From Methylomonas montana (GTDB lineage: Bacteria; Pseudomonadota; Gammaproteobacteria; Methylococcales; Methylomonadaceae), in assembly GCF_030490285.1 (NCBI RefSeq), contig NZ_CP129884.1, positions 558,001 through 622,000 of the forward strand: a DNA stretch of 64,000 bases, read 5' to 3'. The position numbers and the translations under genes were made by a program. A model generated the notes under the pieces. The model saw only the letters and a program-made list of their open reading frames with translations, was not told the DNA's origin and did not search any database. Shown here in pieces: positions 1 through 10,271 of this stretch; position 1 is the stretch's first letter, and every line of letters begins with the position of its first letter.

Positions 1-741
1 GACCAGCATACCTAGGCCATCCAGACTTCGGCAGGCATGATGGGCAATCCCCCATTGTACAAACGCGGTTGGCTGGTTGGCGTAGGCTAAATCGTAACAG
101 CTGCCCTTGCTTGCCAGCAAGGCGGCGGGTAATGGTGGTAGTTGGCCGCTGAGGCTGGCGGAAGTGGCGTTCAGTATCAAATCGAATTGCCTTCCTTGCA
201 AGCTGGTGTAATCGCAGCCTTGCAGCGGGCCAAGTATCGCAAAGTCATCGGCAATGGCAAGCGCCTTTTCGACGGTGCGGTTCGCAATGACCACGGTTGC
301 CGGTTGTTGTTCCAGCAGGACAGGCACGATGCCGCGCGTGGCGCCGCCAGCGCCCAGAATCAGAATGTTGGCGCCAGTCAGCGAGATGCCATGGTTGGCG
401 GTCAAATCGGTGAGCAAGCCGATGCCGTCGGTATTGTCGCCGAAGATGCTGCCGTCCGCTTGACGAGCCAGGGTGTTGACGGCTTTTGCCAACAGCGCGC
501 GATCGCTGAGGTGGTCGGCATATTGCCAGGCCAGTTCCTTGAGCGGGACAGTGCAATTCAGGCCTTTGCCGCCCGCGGCGAAAAAGTTGCCGACCGCCGT
601 AGTGAAGATCTCGGCAGGCACGTCTTGAGCGCCATACTGCATGACTTGAGCGGTTTGCTTGGCAAATAATTGCTGAATACGCGGCGATTTGCTGTGGGTG
701 ATCGGGTGGCCGAAAACCGCATAGGTGTCAATTTTCATCAT
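1..741 (-). CDS. aroE: Shikimate dehydrogenase (partial, 3' end off window)
   Basis: NADPH-dependent reduction of 3-dehydroshikimate to shikimate in cytoplasmic aromatic amino acid synthesis. The minus-strand frame is open to the window edge, giving 247 codons; the family is about 270 residues, so some 25-30 C-terminal residues are missing. Visible motifs in order: the N-terminal HPITHSKSP substrate site, NCTVPLKE with the catalytic lysine, GDNTDGIG with the catalytic aspartate, and the GAGGATRG dinucleotide loop. Two in-frame ATGs lie back to back (741 and 738) and either could start the protein. The start overlaps the end of the upstream membrane-protein gene by 14 bases, so translational coupling is likely. 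Confidence 0.95.
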   Translation of the reverse strand, partial: MMKIDTYAVFGHPITHSKSPRIQQLFAKQTAQVMQYGAQDVPAEIFTTAVGNFFAAGGKGLNCTVPLKELAWQYADHLSDRALLAKAVNTLARQADGSIFGDNTDGIGLLTDLTANHGISLTGANILILGAGGATRGIVPVLLEQQPATVVIANRTVEKALAIADDFAILGPLQGCDYTSLQGRQFDLILNATSASLSGQLPPLPAALLASKGSCYDLAYANQPTAFVQWGIAHHACRSLDGLGMLV

Positions 742-1327
742 CGGTACTGTATTTACGACGCCAGTATTCCCATAAAAAAGTGCAGAATATCACCAGCACG
801 GCTAAGCTGATACTAATCCTTATAAAGTGCTCGAAATAGGCGACGATAATCGCGCAAGTGGCGAGGAAAAAGCCTAGCAGACTGAATTGCCAGCCGATAC
901 GGATGCCGTCGAGCATGGTCGCCAAGGCCAGTATCAATAATATCACCAGGCTGGCGCTCATGTCGGTTAGCTGTCCCGATTTATTCAATAAGGATGCGGC
1001 GCCGACAACGAGTAAAGTGTGCAGCCAATGTAATCCTTGCGCTTTGACGATTTCGCCAAAGTTGTTTTCGCTGGTTTTGGTTTGTAGCCAAGAGACGAAA
1101 ATTGACAGCATGCTGAACACCAGCACCATAAATAACCAATAGCCGTAACCGTCGTGCGGGTTGAAGTCGGTAATGGCGATGCCGATTAGCGACAAAAAGA
1201 CCAGTAGGATAAAAATCGCTTGTTCAAGGCCGAAGTATCGAAGAGACAGGTATTTCTGATTTTCCGGCACGCTATCGTCTAATTTGTTGTCATCAAGGTC
1301 GATGTTGTCGTTCATGCCGGACTCCAT
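728..1327 (-). CDS. Hypothetical multi-pass inner membrane protein
   Basis: A 199-residue protein I cannot assign to a family. A soluble acidic N-terminus of about 30 residues is followed by roughly six hydrophobic segments (around residues 34-52, 63-80, 97-112, 122-140, 145-163, 167-185), and the chain ends in a basic then acidic tail (WRRKYSTDDEN). This layout fits an integral inner-membrane protein with both ends cytoplasmic. ATGs at 1327 and 1315 are both possible. It lies between hemB (10 bases upstream) and aroE (overlapping by 14 bases), so the three probably form one minus-strand transcript. No catalytic motif is visible and the function is unknown. Confidence 0.7.
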   Translation of the reverse strand: MESGMNDNIDLDDNKLDDSVPENQKYLSLRYFGLEQAIFILLVFLSLIGIAITDFNPHDGYGYWLFMVLVFSMLSIFVSWLQTKTSENNFGEIVKAQGLHWLHTLLVVGAASLLNKSGQLTDMSASLVILLILALATMLDGIRIGWQFSLLGFFLATCAIIVAYFEHFIRISISLAVLVIFCTFLWEYWRRKYSTDDEN

Positions 1328-1336
1328 GGGTCATTG

Positions 1337-2389
<1,053 letters not shown>

Positions 2390-2494
2390 TTAGTGAGAAT
2401 CTGGAGCCTGATTGGCACTTCGGCCTTTATTTTAGCAGTGTATCGAATGAAGGCGGTTTAAATTAGCCTACGATACTTTTTTGAGATAGTTTTT

Positions 2495-3142
2495 ATGAAT
2501 ATCAAACGTCATATGCATTTTATATTTGTAGTGGTTTTTAGCTTGTTTGCAGCGACTTTTCTGTCCTTGCCTGCGGCGGCGGCCGATTTGAGCGAGCCGC
2601 AGCGGGCTATTGAGGATGCTTCCAACAAATTGAAGCAACGTTTGCAGGATCCGGCTTTCCCTCACGACTTCCAAAAAATCAACGCGTTTGTACAGGAAGT
2701 GATTTATCCGAATGTGGATTTCGATCTGATTTCCTCATTGGTGCTAGGCAAGATGTGGAAAGATGCTTCGCCGGCAGAAAAAGATAGCTTCAAAAAAGAG
2801 TTTCAAGTTCTGTTGATCAGAACCTATTCCCGAGCTTTCTTTGAGTTTAAAGATTGGTCGGTACGGTTTTTACCGATTACGCCTGAAGAAGACGAAAGAA
2901 AAGTACTGATCAAAACTGAAGTGCTGCAACCAGGTCTGCAGCCGATTGCAGTCAACTATAGGATGCTGAATGTCAAAGGCCAATGGAAAGCTTATGACAT
3001 CATGATCGAAGGCGTCAGCTTGGTCACCAATTATCGTACCAGCTTCAAAAATGAAGTGGAGCGCACCGGTTCTTTGCAAGAGGTCATCAACCAATTGGCT
3101 AAACGCAATACCGAAGCGCTGAGCAACAAAAACAATTCCTAA
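2495..3142 (+). CDS. MlaC/Ttg2D-family periplasmic phospholipid-binding protein
   Basis: A 215-residue exported protein with a signal peptide (hydrophobic core at about 8-25, ending SLPAAAA). The mature part matches the MlaC fold: the helical N-terminus with IYPNVDFDLISSLVLGKMW, then LLIRTYSRAFFEFKDWSVRFLP and the C-terminal VKGQWKAYDIMIEGVSLVTNYR region. MlaC proteins shuttle phospholipids between outer-membrane lipoprotein MlaA and the inner-membrane MlaFEDB transporter; in hopanoid producers a related protein is called HpnM. No other mla or hpn genes are adjacent, so it is an orphan here. It stands alone, with a strong terminator hairpin after it. Confidence 0.85.
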   Translation: MNIKRHMHFIFVVVFSLFAATFLSLPAAAADLSEPQRAIEDASNKLKQRLQDPAFPHDFQKINAFVQEVIYPNVDFDLISSLVLGKMWKDASPAEKDSFKKEFQVLLIRTYSRAFFEFKDWSVRFLPITPEEDERKVLIKTEVLQPGLQPIAVNYRMLNVKGQWKAYDIMIEGVSLVTNYRTSFKNEVERTGSLQEVINQLAKRNTEALSNKNNS

Positions 3143-3161
3143 GTTTTATCCCATCTTAAAT

Positions 3162-3195
3162 ATTCCCGGTTTCGCCGCTCCGGCGAGCCGGGAAT
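3162..3195 (+). terminator. Rho-independent-type terminator after the mlaC-like gene
   Basis: The arms attcccgg and ccgggaat enclose an inner stem tcgccg-ctc-cggcga, giving a long two-part hairpin, followed by gatctttta. It lies between the stop codon of the mlaC-like gene and the start of cmoA. Confidence 0.7.
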
Positions 3196-3206
3196 GATCT
3201 TTTAGT

Positions 3207-3938
3207 ATGCAATCCGGCAAAGACTCTCTTTACGCCAGTCCCCTTGGCGAAATCAGTGCATTTAAGTTCGATGAAACGGTGGTGAAGGTCTTTCCGGACA
3301 TGATCCAGCGCTCGGTTCCCGGCTATAGCACTATCATCTCCGCCATCGGCTTATTGGCGGAGCGCTTTGCCAAACAGAATAGCGTTTGCTACGACTTGGG
3401 CTGCTCTTTGGGAGCGGCGACATTGGCGATGCGCCAGCAAATCAAGGCTAAGAATTGCCGGATCGTCGCGGTCGATTGCTCAATGGCGATGGTTGAGCAA
3501 TGCCGGCAAAATTTGCTGATTTCGTCTGACGAGGTCGAGGTCGAGGTGTTGTGTGCCGATATTCGCGATATTGCGATTAGCAATGCCTCGGTGGTCGTGC
3601 TGAATTTTACCTTGCAATTTATTCCGCTGGCCGATCGCGCGGCTTTTTTGACCACTATCTGTCGCGGGTTGTTGCCGGGCGGGATTTTGATTTTGTCGGA
3701 GAAACTGGCGTTCGATGATGCCCGTCAGCAGGTTTTGCAAACTGATATGCATCATCTGTTTAAAAAAGCCCAAGGCTATAGCGAGCTGGAGATCAGCCAA
3801 AAGCGGAGCGCATTGGAAAACGTATTGATTCCGGAGACCTTTGCAGGGCATCAGCAGCGCTTGAAAGCGGCGGGATTCAGCAGCGCGGAAGTCTGGTTTC
3901 AGTATTTTAATTTTGCTTCGATGATCGCGTTGAAATGA
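3207..3938 (+). CDS. cmoA: Carboxy-S-adenosyl-L-methionine synthase
   Basis: Makes carboxy-SAM from SAM and prephenate, the donor used by CmoB for the cmo5U34 wobble modification of tRNA. The protein has 243 residues, close to E. coli CmoA (247). A class I methyltransferase fold is evident: motif [14 protein letters not shown], then [13 protein letters not shown] and [11 protein letters not shown]. The [20 protein letters not shown] stretch before motif I is typical of CmoA. The stop overlaps the cmoB start by 4 bases (ATGA), so the pair is translationally coupled. Confidence 0.96.
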   Translation: MQSGKDSLYASPLGEISAFKFDETVVKVFPDMIQRSVPGYSTIISAIGLLAERFAKQNSVCYDLGCSLGAATLAMRQQIKAKNCRIVAVDCSMAMVEQCRQNLLISSDEVEVEVLCADIRDIAISNASVVVLNFTLQFIPLADRAAFLTTICRGLLPGGILILSEKLAFDDARQQVLQTDMHHLFKKAQGYSELEISQKRSALENVLIPETFAGHQQRLKAAGFSSAEVWFQYFNFASMIALK

Positions 3939-4906
3939 CAGGTTACGAGGGGCTTTGTCAGGCTTTGGCCGCCGCCGGTGGCGAGGCGTGGGTGAGTCGA
4001 CTGCCGGGGCAATTGGCCGAGGCTTTTGCCGAATCGTCGCACGGCGATTTGCAACGTTGGCGGCAGGTTGTTGACGACTTACCCGTGTCTATGCCGTCCA
4101 GTATCGATTTATTGGATGAGGTGAGGATAGGCCGAGCGGGGGATATTACCGAGGTGGCGCGTACGCAATTGCGCGAGCAACTGATGCAGCTGCATCCTTG
4201 GCGGAAAGGGCCTTATCAAATATTTGGCATCGATATCGATACTGAGTGGCGTTCGGATTGGAAATGGGACCGGCTGAAAGACCAGATCGCGCCGCTACGG
4301 AATCGACTGGTTTTGGATGTCGGTTGCGGTAATGGCTATCATTGTTGGCGTATGCTCGGCGCTGGTGCCAGATTGGTGGTCGGTATCGATCCGACCTTGC
4401 TCAGTGTGATGCAGTTCCAGGCAGTCCGTAAGCTGTATGGCGAAGCGCCGATTTATCTGTTGCCCTTGGGTATTGAAGATATCCCGCTGAATATGGGTTT
4501 GTTCGATACGGTGTTTTCGATGGGGGTGTTGTATCACCGCCGCTCGCCTATCGATCATCTATTGGAATTAAAAGGCTGCCTGCGTCCGGGAGGTGAGCTG
4601 ATTCTGGAGACTTTGGTAGTTGAAGGCTGCGTCGATAGGGTGTTAGTGCCGGAACGGCGTTATGCGCAAATGCGCAATGTCTGGTTTTTGCCGAGCTGCG
4701 AGGCGTTGATGCTGTGGATGCGGCGTTGCGGTTTTAAGAATATCCGCTTGTTGGATGTTTCCAAAACTAGTGTCGATGAGCAGCGTAGTACTGAATGGAT
4801 GCGATTTCATTCCTTAGCGGATTTTCTCGATCCGCGTTCTCCTGAGTTGACCTGTGAAGGTTTGCCGGCGCCGGTTCGTGCGGTGGTTGTGGCTAACGTC
4901 GATTAA
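3935..4906 (+). CDS. cmoB: tRNA U34 carboxymethyltransferase
   Basis: Transfers the carboxymethyl group of carboxy-SAM to 5-hydroxyuridine 34 of tRNA, giving uridine 5-oxyacetic acid for expanded wobble decoding. The product has 323 residues, equal to the E. coli enzyme. An N-terminal helical region of about 95 residues precedes the Rossmann methyltransferase domain: [21 protein letters not shown] just before it, motif [14 protein letters not shown], then [16 protein letters not shown] and [13 protein letters not shown]. The start overlaps cmoA by 4 bases. No clear terminator follows in the next 130 bases. Confidence 0.97.
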   Translation: MTGYEGLCQALAAAGGEAWVSRLPGQLAEAFAESSHGDLQRWRQVVDDLPVSMPSSIDLLDEVRIGRAGDITEVARTQLREQLMQLHPWRKGPYQIFGIDIDTEWRSDWKWDRLKDQIAPLRNRLVLDVGCGNGYHCWRMLGAGARLVVGIDPTLLSVMQFQAVRKLYGEAPIYLLPLGIEDIPLNMGLFDTVFSMGVLYHRRSPIDHLLELKGCLRPGGELILETLVVEGCVDRVLVPERRYAQMRNVWFLPSCEALMLWMRRCGFKNIRLLDVSKTSVDEQRSTEWMRFHSLADFLDPRSPELTCEGLPAPVRAVVVANVD

Positions 4907-5035
4907 TCAGTTGATTTTTCATAACGGATTGTAAAGTTAAGATAACGGTCTAAAATCGACTAGCTTGCATGCTCAGTCGATGTGGTCTTGCGCTGAGTGG
5001 TTCAGGCACTTATTTACATTTTTCGGAGAAAATTC

Positions 5036-5362
5036 ATGAAAAAGTTATTAGCATGTCTAATGTTGTGTTCTTTTGCCGTGTTTGCCGATCCAATCAATAT
5101 CAACCAAGCCGATGCTGAAGCCATTTCCAAGGCGCTGACAGGCATAGGTCCGAAGAAAGCCGAGGCTGTTGTCCAATATCGCAAGGAGCATGGCGATTTT
5201 AAAACCTTGAAAGACTTGGAAAATGTATCCGGGATCGGTGAAAAAACCGTACAGCAAAATGAAAAAAATATCGTGTTTGGCGAGGCGGCACCAGCCGCTG
5301 TCGTGAAATCCGATAAGCCTGAAAAACCCGAAAAATCGGAAGAGCCTAAAAAAACCAAATAA
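5036..5362 (+). CDS. Secreted helix-hairpin-helix (ComEA-like) protein with charged tail
   Basis: A 108-residue protein with a signal peptide (MKKLLACLMLCSFAVFA, mature end DPININ) and one ComEA-type helix-hairpin-helix unit: INQADAEAISKALTGIGPKKA, then LENVSGIGEKTVQQNEKNI. Such domains bind DNA without sequence specificity; ComEA delivers incoming DNA in the periplasm during natural transformation. The C-terminal 25 residues are a Lys/Glu/Pro-rich tail (KPEKPEKSEEPKK). I chose the ATG at 5036 because a cggagaa ribosome site lies just upstream and the signal peptide starts there; longer in-frame starts would spoil it. It is monocistronic. A competence role is inference. Confidence 0.85.
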   Translation: MKKLLACLMLCSFAVFADPININQADAEAISKALTGIGPKKAEAVVQYRKEHGDFKTLKDLENVSGIGEKTVQQNEKNIVFGEAAPAAVVKSDKPEKPEKSEEPKKTK

Positions 5363-5369
5363 GGCGACT

Positions 5370-5405
5370 GAGTTGGCGCGCTTGATATTGCCGGCGCGCC
5401 GACTC
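5370..5405. terminator. Hairpin after the helix-hairpin-helix gene
   Basis: The arms gagttggcgcgc and gcgcgccgactc pair over 12 bases with one G-T, loop of 12, followed by tttgag. It sits between a plus-strand gene and the end of the minus-strand tautomerase gene, so it could serve both, though the T tract is weak. Confidence 0.5.
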
Positions 5406-5475
5406 TTTGAGTTCCATTATAAATGGAAGTCGCTTTGAGGTGCTGCAGTCGGCGGTTGATTGTTTTGATTTTAAT

Positions 5476-5823
5476 TCAGCCGAATGTCGAGCCGTTCCAG
5501 CCCCAGAATTCGGCTGGACAGTTACTGAATTCGATATAAACCCGATCCTGAGGGAGTGAGAGTCGTTTGTTTAGCAGTTGGCAAATTGACGCTGACAAAT
5601 TCTTAGTTTGGCTACTGGTCAGGCCGATGCTTTTGCACTCCAGGTAGGCCGCGTGTTCGGTGTTGCCGGCAAACACCATAGCGTTGTCTCCGGATAGCTT
5701 CACCATGACGTAACGCTCCGGTTTACCAGTTTCTTTGGCGAGTAGTTGCGATAGCTCGCCTAGCAGTTGCGATTGCTGTTCGGCATTAATCGTCATGTTA
5801 GTATTCAGTTTTAAAAAGGGCAT
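5476..5823 (-). CDS. MIF-like tautomerase family protein
   Basis: A 115-residue protein of the macrophage migration inhibitory factor / phenylpyruvate tautomerase superfamily. The initiator methionine is followed by Pro2, the catalytic base of this family after Met removal. Other matching stretches are ELSQLLAKETGKPERYVMVKL and LPQDRVYIEFSNCPAEFWGWNGSTFG, the usual C-terminal ending (compare NxxxxGWNGSTF in MIF). Bacterial substrates are mostly unknown, so I name only the superfamily. It overlaps the end of the upstream thpR by 26 bases. Confidence 0.88.
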   Translation of the reverse strand: MPFLKLNTNMTINAEQQSQLLGELSQLLAKETGKPERYVMVKLSGDNAMVFAGNTEHAAYLECKSIGLTSSQTKNLSASICQLLNKRLSLPQDRVYIEFSNCPAEFWGWNGSTFG

Positions 5824-6358
5824 GCTTATTCTCCTGTTTGGGGGTGAGCGGTTTAATCGATGGCCAGTGTTTTAAAATTCGATAGTCAACGCCATCGGTG
5901 CCAGGGCAGGATTCCACCAAACAAAAGCCGTCTGAGTGCCAGATGATGGGATTGAAGGCGATATCAATTGCCGAGCGGGCTTTTTTCATCAAGGTGACAT
6001 GCGGTGTAAATGGCCGATCGTCTATCACTATTCCGTGTCGCTTGGCGATGGCAGCTAAATTCTCGTTCAATAATGCAATGTTTTGATCGACTGAATCGGT
6101 GGTTAGGCATTGCACCGCCGGCTTTTTCCAGAAGCTTAGGTGGTCGAAAGTCAACGACGTTAACGAAGCTGGAATGCGAGCTGCGTCCCGTGTAATTGCG
6201 GCTTGTTGTTCGGAAGGAAGATGGCCCAAAAATAGCAGCGTCACATGTAAATTTGCCGCGGTTACTGGTTTGCCGGTGCTGTTAAGTTTAGCGATTATGG
6301 CCTCGCATTGCTGCCGGGCGGTTTGCTCGGGCCATAAGGCAAAAAAGAGACGTTTCAA
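5798..6358 (-). CDS. thpR: RNA 2',3'-cyclic phosphodiesterase (2'-5' RNA ligase family)
   Basis: A 186-residue member of the 2H phosphoesterase family, which hydrolyses 2',3'-cyclic phosphodiester RNA ends and can ligate tRNA halves through 2'-5' bonds in vitro. The two catalytic H-x-T tetrapeptides are present: HVTLLFLGHL near residue 39 and HVTLMK near residue 124. The start MKRLFFALWP is standard for ThpR. The gene is followed, with a 26-base overlap, by the tautomerase gene, an arrangement suggesting one transcript. Confidence 0.93.
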   Translation of the reverse strand: MKRLFFALWPEQTARQQCEAIIAKLNSTGKPVTAANLHVTLLFLGHLPSEQQAAITRDAARIPASLTSLTFDHLSFWKKPAVQCLTTDSVDQNIALLNENLAAIAKRHGIVIDDRPFTPHVTLMKKARSAIDIAFNPIIWHSDGFCLVESCPGTDGVDYRILKHWPSIKPLTPKQENKHALFKTEY

Positions 6359-6791
6359 GCTGCCATCCTCAGGTTGCGTTGAGCTGGAAATGCAATTTTT
6401 TTCCTTTTTTTATCGGTTCGGTAAAAAGTTTATTTCGTCGGTAAGTGAGCCGATATTTGCGTCAAAACCCTTTGCTAAAATAGGTTTTTTCCGGGCTGGG
6501 GCCAAAAAATATCTAAATTAATCAGCTTGTAACGTTTGGATCCTAAATTCCAGTCCCGATTTTCGCACTGTTGCCGGCGAGTTGGTTCAGACTAAGGTTT
6601 CGGAGCAAAATTGTCTAGTAACGATTTGTCCTTCAGTCTGTGCGTGGCGCGGTATTGCTAAGCATTGACATATATCCCATTTCTATCTTACAGTTACAAA
6701 TGCATCACACGTACGTGACAAGCCTAGCGGGTTGTGGCAATTTGCAAGAATCGGCTATTACTAAAAATTAAAAACTATCGGAGCACATCAC
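6359..6791 (+). promoter_or_regulatory. Leader region of RuMP locus 1 with candidate sigma70 promoter
   Basis: This 433-base stretch holds no gene I can support. A candidate promoter is TTGACA at 6665-6670 and TACAGT at 6689-6694, spacer 18, about 100 bases before the hps start. The sequence just before the ATG (atcggagcacat) is also present before the second hps copy, which likewise has a TTGACA-N18-TAGAGT upstream. The first 200 bases are A/T-rich with no clear structure. The promoter is read from consensus only. Confidence 0.45.
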
Positions 6792-7439
6792 ATGGCAAGA
6801 CCATTAATTCAAATGGCGTTGGATTCACTGGATTTCAACCAAACCGTTGCATTGGCAGATCAAGTAGCACCTTATGTCGATATTTTTGAAATCGGTACAC
6901 CTTGCATCAAATACAACGGTATCAATCTGGTTAAAGAACTGAGACAACGTTTCCCAGACAAATTGTTGTTGGTTGACCTGAAAACCATGGACGCTGGTGA
7001 ATACGAAGCAGGTGCTTTCTATGCTGAAGGCGCGGATATCGTCACCGTACTGGGTGTTTCTGGTTTGGCGACCATCGCCGGCGTTGTTAAAGCCGCGAAA
7101 AAACACGGTGCAGAAACTCAAATCGACTTGATCAACGTCGAAGACAAAGCCTATATCGCGAAAGAATCAGTGAAATTGGGCGCGCAAATCGTCGGTATTC
7201 ACACAGGTCTGGATGCGCAAGCAGCTGGTCACACACCGTTCACCGATCTGAACGATATCGCGCGTCTGGGCCTGAACGTCCGCATCTCAGTTGCTGGCGG
7301 TATCAAACAAGCCACTGTGCAACAAGTGGTTGAAGCCGGTGCCAACATCATCGTGGTTGGTGCCGCTATCTACGGTGCACCGTCACCTGCCGAAGCAGCC
7401 CGCGAAATTCGCGAATTGGTTGACGCAGCGGCGGTATAA
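6792..7439 (+). CDS. hxlA: 3-hexulose-6-phosphate synthase, copy 1
   Basis: Fixes formaldehyde onto ribulose 5-phosphate to form D-arabino-3-hexulose 6-phosphate, the first RuMP-cycle step (the gene is also called hps). The 215-residue TIM-barrel protein carries the orotidine-decarboxylase-superfamily signature VDLKTMDAGEYEA (D-x-K-x-x-D), the N-terminal QMALDSLDFNQ, and the C-terminal phosphate loop region VAGGIKQATVQQV / IIVVGAAIYGA. A good ribosome site (cggag) precedes the ATG. It is 3 bases from hxlB. The protein is identical to the second copy at 57056 except for one extra C-terminal valine; the DNA differs at roughly a dozen silent positions. Confidence 0.98.
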   Translation: MARPLIQMALDSLDFNQTVALADQVAPYVDIFEIGTPCIKYNGINLVKELRQRFPDKLLLVDLKTMDAGEYEAGAFYAEGADIVTVLGVSGLATIAGVVKAAKKHGAETQIDLINVEDKAYIAKESVKLGAQIVGIHTGLDAQAAGHTPFTDLNDIARLGLNVRISVAGGIKQATVQQVVEAGANIIVVGAAIYGAPSPAEAAREIRELVDAAAV

Positions 7440-7442
7440 GTC

Positions 7443-7976
7443 ATGCATCAGCAGTTAATTATTGACAAAATTTCAGGGATTCTGGAAGCGACACCCGACT
7501 CGCACGACAAAACCTTGGTCGATATGCTGGATCAAGCCAAGCGTATTTTTATCTCAGGTGCTGGTCGTTCAAAGCTGGTCGGCAACTTCTTCGCGATGCG
7601 TTTGATGCACGGCGGTTATGACGTCAGCGTGGTTGGTGAAATCGTTACGCCAAGCATTAAAGCTGGCGATTTGTTGATCGTCATCTCCGGTTCCGGCGAG
7701 ACAGAGCAGTTGGTTGCGTTTACCAAAAAAGCCCGTGAAGTCGGTGCCAAAATCTGCCTGATTTCGGCAAAAGATGACTCCACTATTGGCGATTTGGCAG
7801 ATCTTACTTTGCAAATTGGTAGAGCGGAACAGTATGGCAAAGTCAAAGGTATGCCGATGGGTACTGTGTTCGAGTTATCTACCTTGTTTTTCTTGGAAGC
7901 CACTATTTCTCATGTAATCCATGATAAAGGCATTCCAGAAGAAGAAATGAGATCAAGACACGCCAATTTGGAATAA
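7443..7976 (+). CDS. hxlB: 6-phospho-3-hexuloisomerase
   Basis: Isomerises 3-hexulose 6-phosphate to fructose 6-phosphate, the second RuMP step. This 177-residue SIS-domain protein has the sugar-phosphate-binding pattern ISGAGRSKLVGNFFAMRLMH followed by VISGSGETEQLV, and the PHI-type end KGIPEEEMRSRHANLE. It starts 3 bases after hxlA and is surely co-translated with it. Only this RuMP locus has a PHI gene; the second locus goes directly from hps to tkt. A hairpin (7987-8014) follows it. Confidence 0.97.
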   Translation: MHQQLIIDKISGILEATPDSHDKTLVDMLDQAKRIFISGAGRSKLVGNFFAMRLMHGGYDVSVVGEIVTPSIKAGDLLIVISGSGETEQLVAFTKKAREVGAKICLISAKDDSTIGDLADLTLQIGRAEQYGKVKGMPMGTVFELSTLFFLEATISHVIHDKGIPEEEMRSRHANLE

Positions 7977-7986
7977 TTGCGTGCAG

Positions 7987-8014
7987 CCTGTGATCGGAGT
8001 GATTCGATCACAGG
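7987..8014 (+). terminator. Hairpin after hxlB
   Basis: Perfect 10-base arms cctgtgatcg / cgatcacagg with an 8-base loop, followed by tttaatt. It could terminate part of the hxlAB transcripts or protect their 3' end; the short T tract argues for read-through to tkt. Confidence 0.55.
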
Positions 8015-8174
8015 TTTAATTACAATAACATTTGGGTGTCAAGGTGATACCGATTCCAGCAGTCTGAAAGAACGAGAGTGTGGTTTTGGTCGTCCTTGTG
8101 TTTACCAACCAGCCAGAGCGATGTTTGCATAGCCAAGCGTTGCACTTAAAATAACAAAATTAAAGGAGACCAAC

Positions 8175-10176
8175 ATGCCTTCGCGCCGAGACTTAGCGAA
8201 CGCCATCCGCGCACTCAGCATGGACGCCGTACAGAAAGCCAACTCAGGCCACCCCGGTGCGCCGATGGGGATGGCCGACATTGCAGAAGTATTGTGGAAC
8301 GATTTTCTGAATCACAACCCTAGCAACCCAAAATGGGCCAACCGCGACCGCTTCATCCTGTCCAACGGTCATGGCTCGATGCTGATTTATTCCTTGCTGC
8401 ATTTGGCCGGCTACAATCTGCCGATCGACGAACTGAAACAGTTCCGCCAACTGCACTCCAAAACCCCAGGCCATCCTGAATACGGCTATACCGACGGCGT
8501 TGAAACCACCACCGGTCCCTTGGGACAAGGCATCACCAATGCGGTAGGTTTCGCTTTGGCGGAACGCACCCTGGCCGGCCAATTCAACCGTCCCGGACAC
8601 GACATCGTCGATCACCACACCTACGTATTCCTGGGTGACGGCTGCCTGATGGAAGGTATCTCCCACGAAGCCTGCTCACTGGCGGGTTCCATGGGCTTGG
8701 GCAAACTGATCGCCTTCTACGACGACAACAACATTTCCATCGACGGCGAAGTGCGTGGCCACGGCAACGTCCACGGCTGGTTCCTGGATAACACCCCGAA
8801 ACGCTTCGAAGCCTACGGCTGGCACGTCATCCCCAAAGTCGACGGTCACAACCCCGACGCGGTGAAAAAAGCCATCGAAGAAGCCAAAAAAGTCACCGAC
8901 AAACCCAGCCTCATCTGCTGCCAAACCACCATCGGTTTCGGCTCGCCTAACAAACAAGGCAAAGAAGAATGTCACGGTGCCGCGCTGGGCGAAGCTGAAA
9001 TTGCCTTGACGCGCGAAAACCTGGGCTGGCCGCATGCGCCGTTTGAAATTCCGGCCGACATCAAAGCCGGTTGGGATGCCAATGCCAAAGGCGCGCGCCT
9101 GGAAGCAGCCTGGAACGACAAATTTGCCGCTTACCAAGCCGCGCATCCTGAACTGGCTGCCGAATTCGTCCGCCGCATGGCCGGCGAACTGCCTGCCGAC
9201 TGGGCCGCAAAATCCAACGCCTTTATCGCCGAAGTCAACGCCAAAGGCGAAACCATCGCCAGCCGTAAAGCCTCGCAAAACACCCTGAACGGCTTCGGTC
9301 CGTTGTTGCCGGAACTGCTGGGCGGTTCTGCCGATTTGGCCGGTTCCAACCTGACCCTGTGGTCCGGTTGCAAAGATGTCTGCGCCCCCGGTCATGACGG
9401 CAACTACATCTACTACGGCGTGCGCGAATTCGGCATGTCCGCGATCATGAACGGCCTGGTGCTGCACGGCGGCTTCAAACCTTACGGCGCCACCTTCCTG
9501 ATGTTCAGCGAATATGCCCGTAACGCCCTGCGCATGGCCGCGCTGATGAAAGCCCCGACCATCTTCGTATACACCCACGACTCTATCGGTCTGGGCGAAG
9601 ACGGCCCGACTCACCAACCGATCGAACAAACCGCCACCCTACGCATGATCCCCAACATGCAAGTCTGGCGTCCCTGCGACGCAGTGGAATCGGCCGTGAG
9701 CTGGAAAGCCGCCATCGAACGCCAAGACGGTCCCAGCACCCTGATCTTCTCCCGTCAAAACCTGCCGCACATGGCTCGCAGCCAGGCGCAGCTCGACGCG
9801 ATCAGCAAAGGTGGCTACATCCTGAAAGACAGCGCCGGTACCCCGGATGCCATCATCATCGCCACCGGCTCCGAAGTCGAGTTGGCCGTGAAAGCGGCAG
9901 AAGCCTTAGAAGCTAAAGGCAAAAAAATCCGCGTGGTATCCCTGCCATCGACCAACGTCTTCGAAGCGCAAGACCAAGCCTACAAAGACAGCGTGTTGCC
10001 GCCTAGCGTGGCCAAACGCGTGGTGGTGGAAGCCGGTGTCACCGACAGCTGGTGGAAATATGCCGGTAGCGAGGGAAGAGTCGTCGGATTGGACCGTTTC
10101 GGCGAATCGGCCCCGGCCGGCCAGCTCTTCAAAGAGTTTGGCTTTACCGTGGACAATGTCGTCGCGAATGTGGAAG
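8175..10176 (+). repeat. Long direct repeat, partner of 57851-59852 (tkt coding sequence)
   Basis: About 2 kb of tkt recurs in the same orientation at 57851-59852. By eye I see no difference from the ATG up to the last codons, where gcc-gtt becomes gct-gtg. The flanking sequences differ immediately outside the coding region. The two copies are about 49.7 kb apart as direct repeats, so recombination between them could delete or duplicate the intervening DNA. Confidence 0.85.
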
Positions 10177-10187
10177 CCGTTCTTTAA
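8175..10187 (+). CDS. tkt: Transketolase, copy 1
   Basis: Thiamine-diphosphate enzyme that moves two-carbon units between sugar phosphates, regenerating ribulose 5-phosphate in the RuMP cycle. The 670-residue length is normal (E. coli TktA 663). The ThDP/Mg motif starts [13 protein letters not shown] and ends near DDNNISIDG; other family segments are [31 protein letters not shown] and [16 protein letters not shown]. Ribosome site aaaggag at good spacing. It lies 198 bases after hxlB. The coding sequence looks identical to the copy at 57851 by eye until the last codons, with unrelated flanks, suggesting recent gene conversion or duplication. Confidence 0.98.
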   Translation: MPSRRDLANAIRALSMDAVQKANSGHPGAPMGMADIAEVLWNDFLNHNPSNPKWANRDRFILSNGHGSMLIYSLLHLAGYNLPIDELKQFRQLHSKTPGHPEYGYTDGVETTTGPLGQGITNAVGFALAERTLAGQFNRPGHDIVDHHTYVFLGDGCLMEGISHEACSLAGSMGLGKLIAFYDDNNISIDGEVRGHGNVHGWFLDNTPKRFEAYGWHVIPKVDGHNPDAVKKAIEEAKKVTDKPSLICCQTTIGFGSPNKQGKEECHGAALGEAEIALTRENLGWPHAPFEIPADIKAGWDANAKGARLEAAWNDKFAAYQAAHPELAAEFVRRMAGELPADWAAKSNAFIAEVNAKGETIASRKASQNTLNGFGPLLPELLGGSADLAGSNLTLWSGCKDVCAPGHDGNYIYYGVREFGMSAIMNGLVLHGGFKPYGATFLMFSEYARNALRMAALMKAPTIFVYTHDSIGLGEDGPTHQPIEQTATLRMIPNMQVWRPCDAVESAVSWKAAIERQDGPSTLIFSRQNLPHMARSQAQLDAISKGGYILKDSAGTPDAIIIATGSEVELAVKAAEALEAKGKKIRVVSLPSTNVFEAQDQAYKDSVLPPSVAKRVVVEAGVTDSWWKYAGSEGRVVGLDRFGESAPAGQLFKEFGFTVDNVVANVEAVL

Positions 10188-10208
10188 TTTTGGTAAACAG
10201 TAGGTGGA

Positions 10209-10241
10209 GCTTTGATTTTTTGATTCGTCAATAATCAAAGC
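10209..10241 (+). terminator. Hairpin after tkt copy 1
   Basis: Arms gctttgatt / aatcaaagc with a 15-base loop, followed by cttgctttt. It stands between tkt and the membrane repeat-protein gene; A/T-rich and only moderately convincing as a terminator. Confidence 0.4.
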
Positions 10242-10271
10242 CTTGCTTTTCTAACAGCATAGGTGAGAGAC

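Noticed and set aside
142-669. 175-codon plus-strand frame over aroE
   Set aside because: Opposite to the clear aroE motifs on the minus strand; no motif of its own.
8676-9629. 317-codon open frame on the minus strand inside tkt copy 1 (and the same at 58352-59305)
   Set aside because: It is fully antisense to transketolase, has Phe/Gly/Val-biased composition typical of an antisense frame, and is duplicated only because tkt is. No ribosome site seen.
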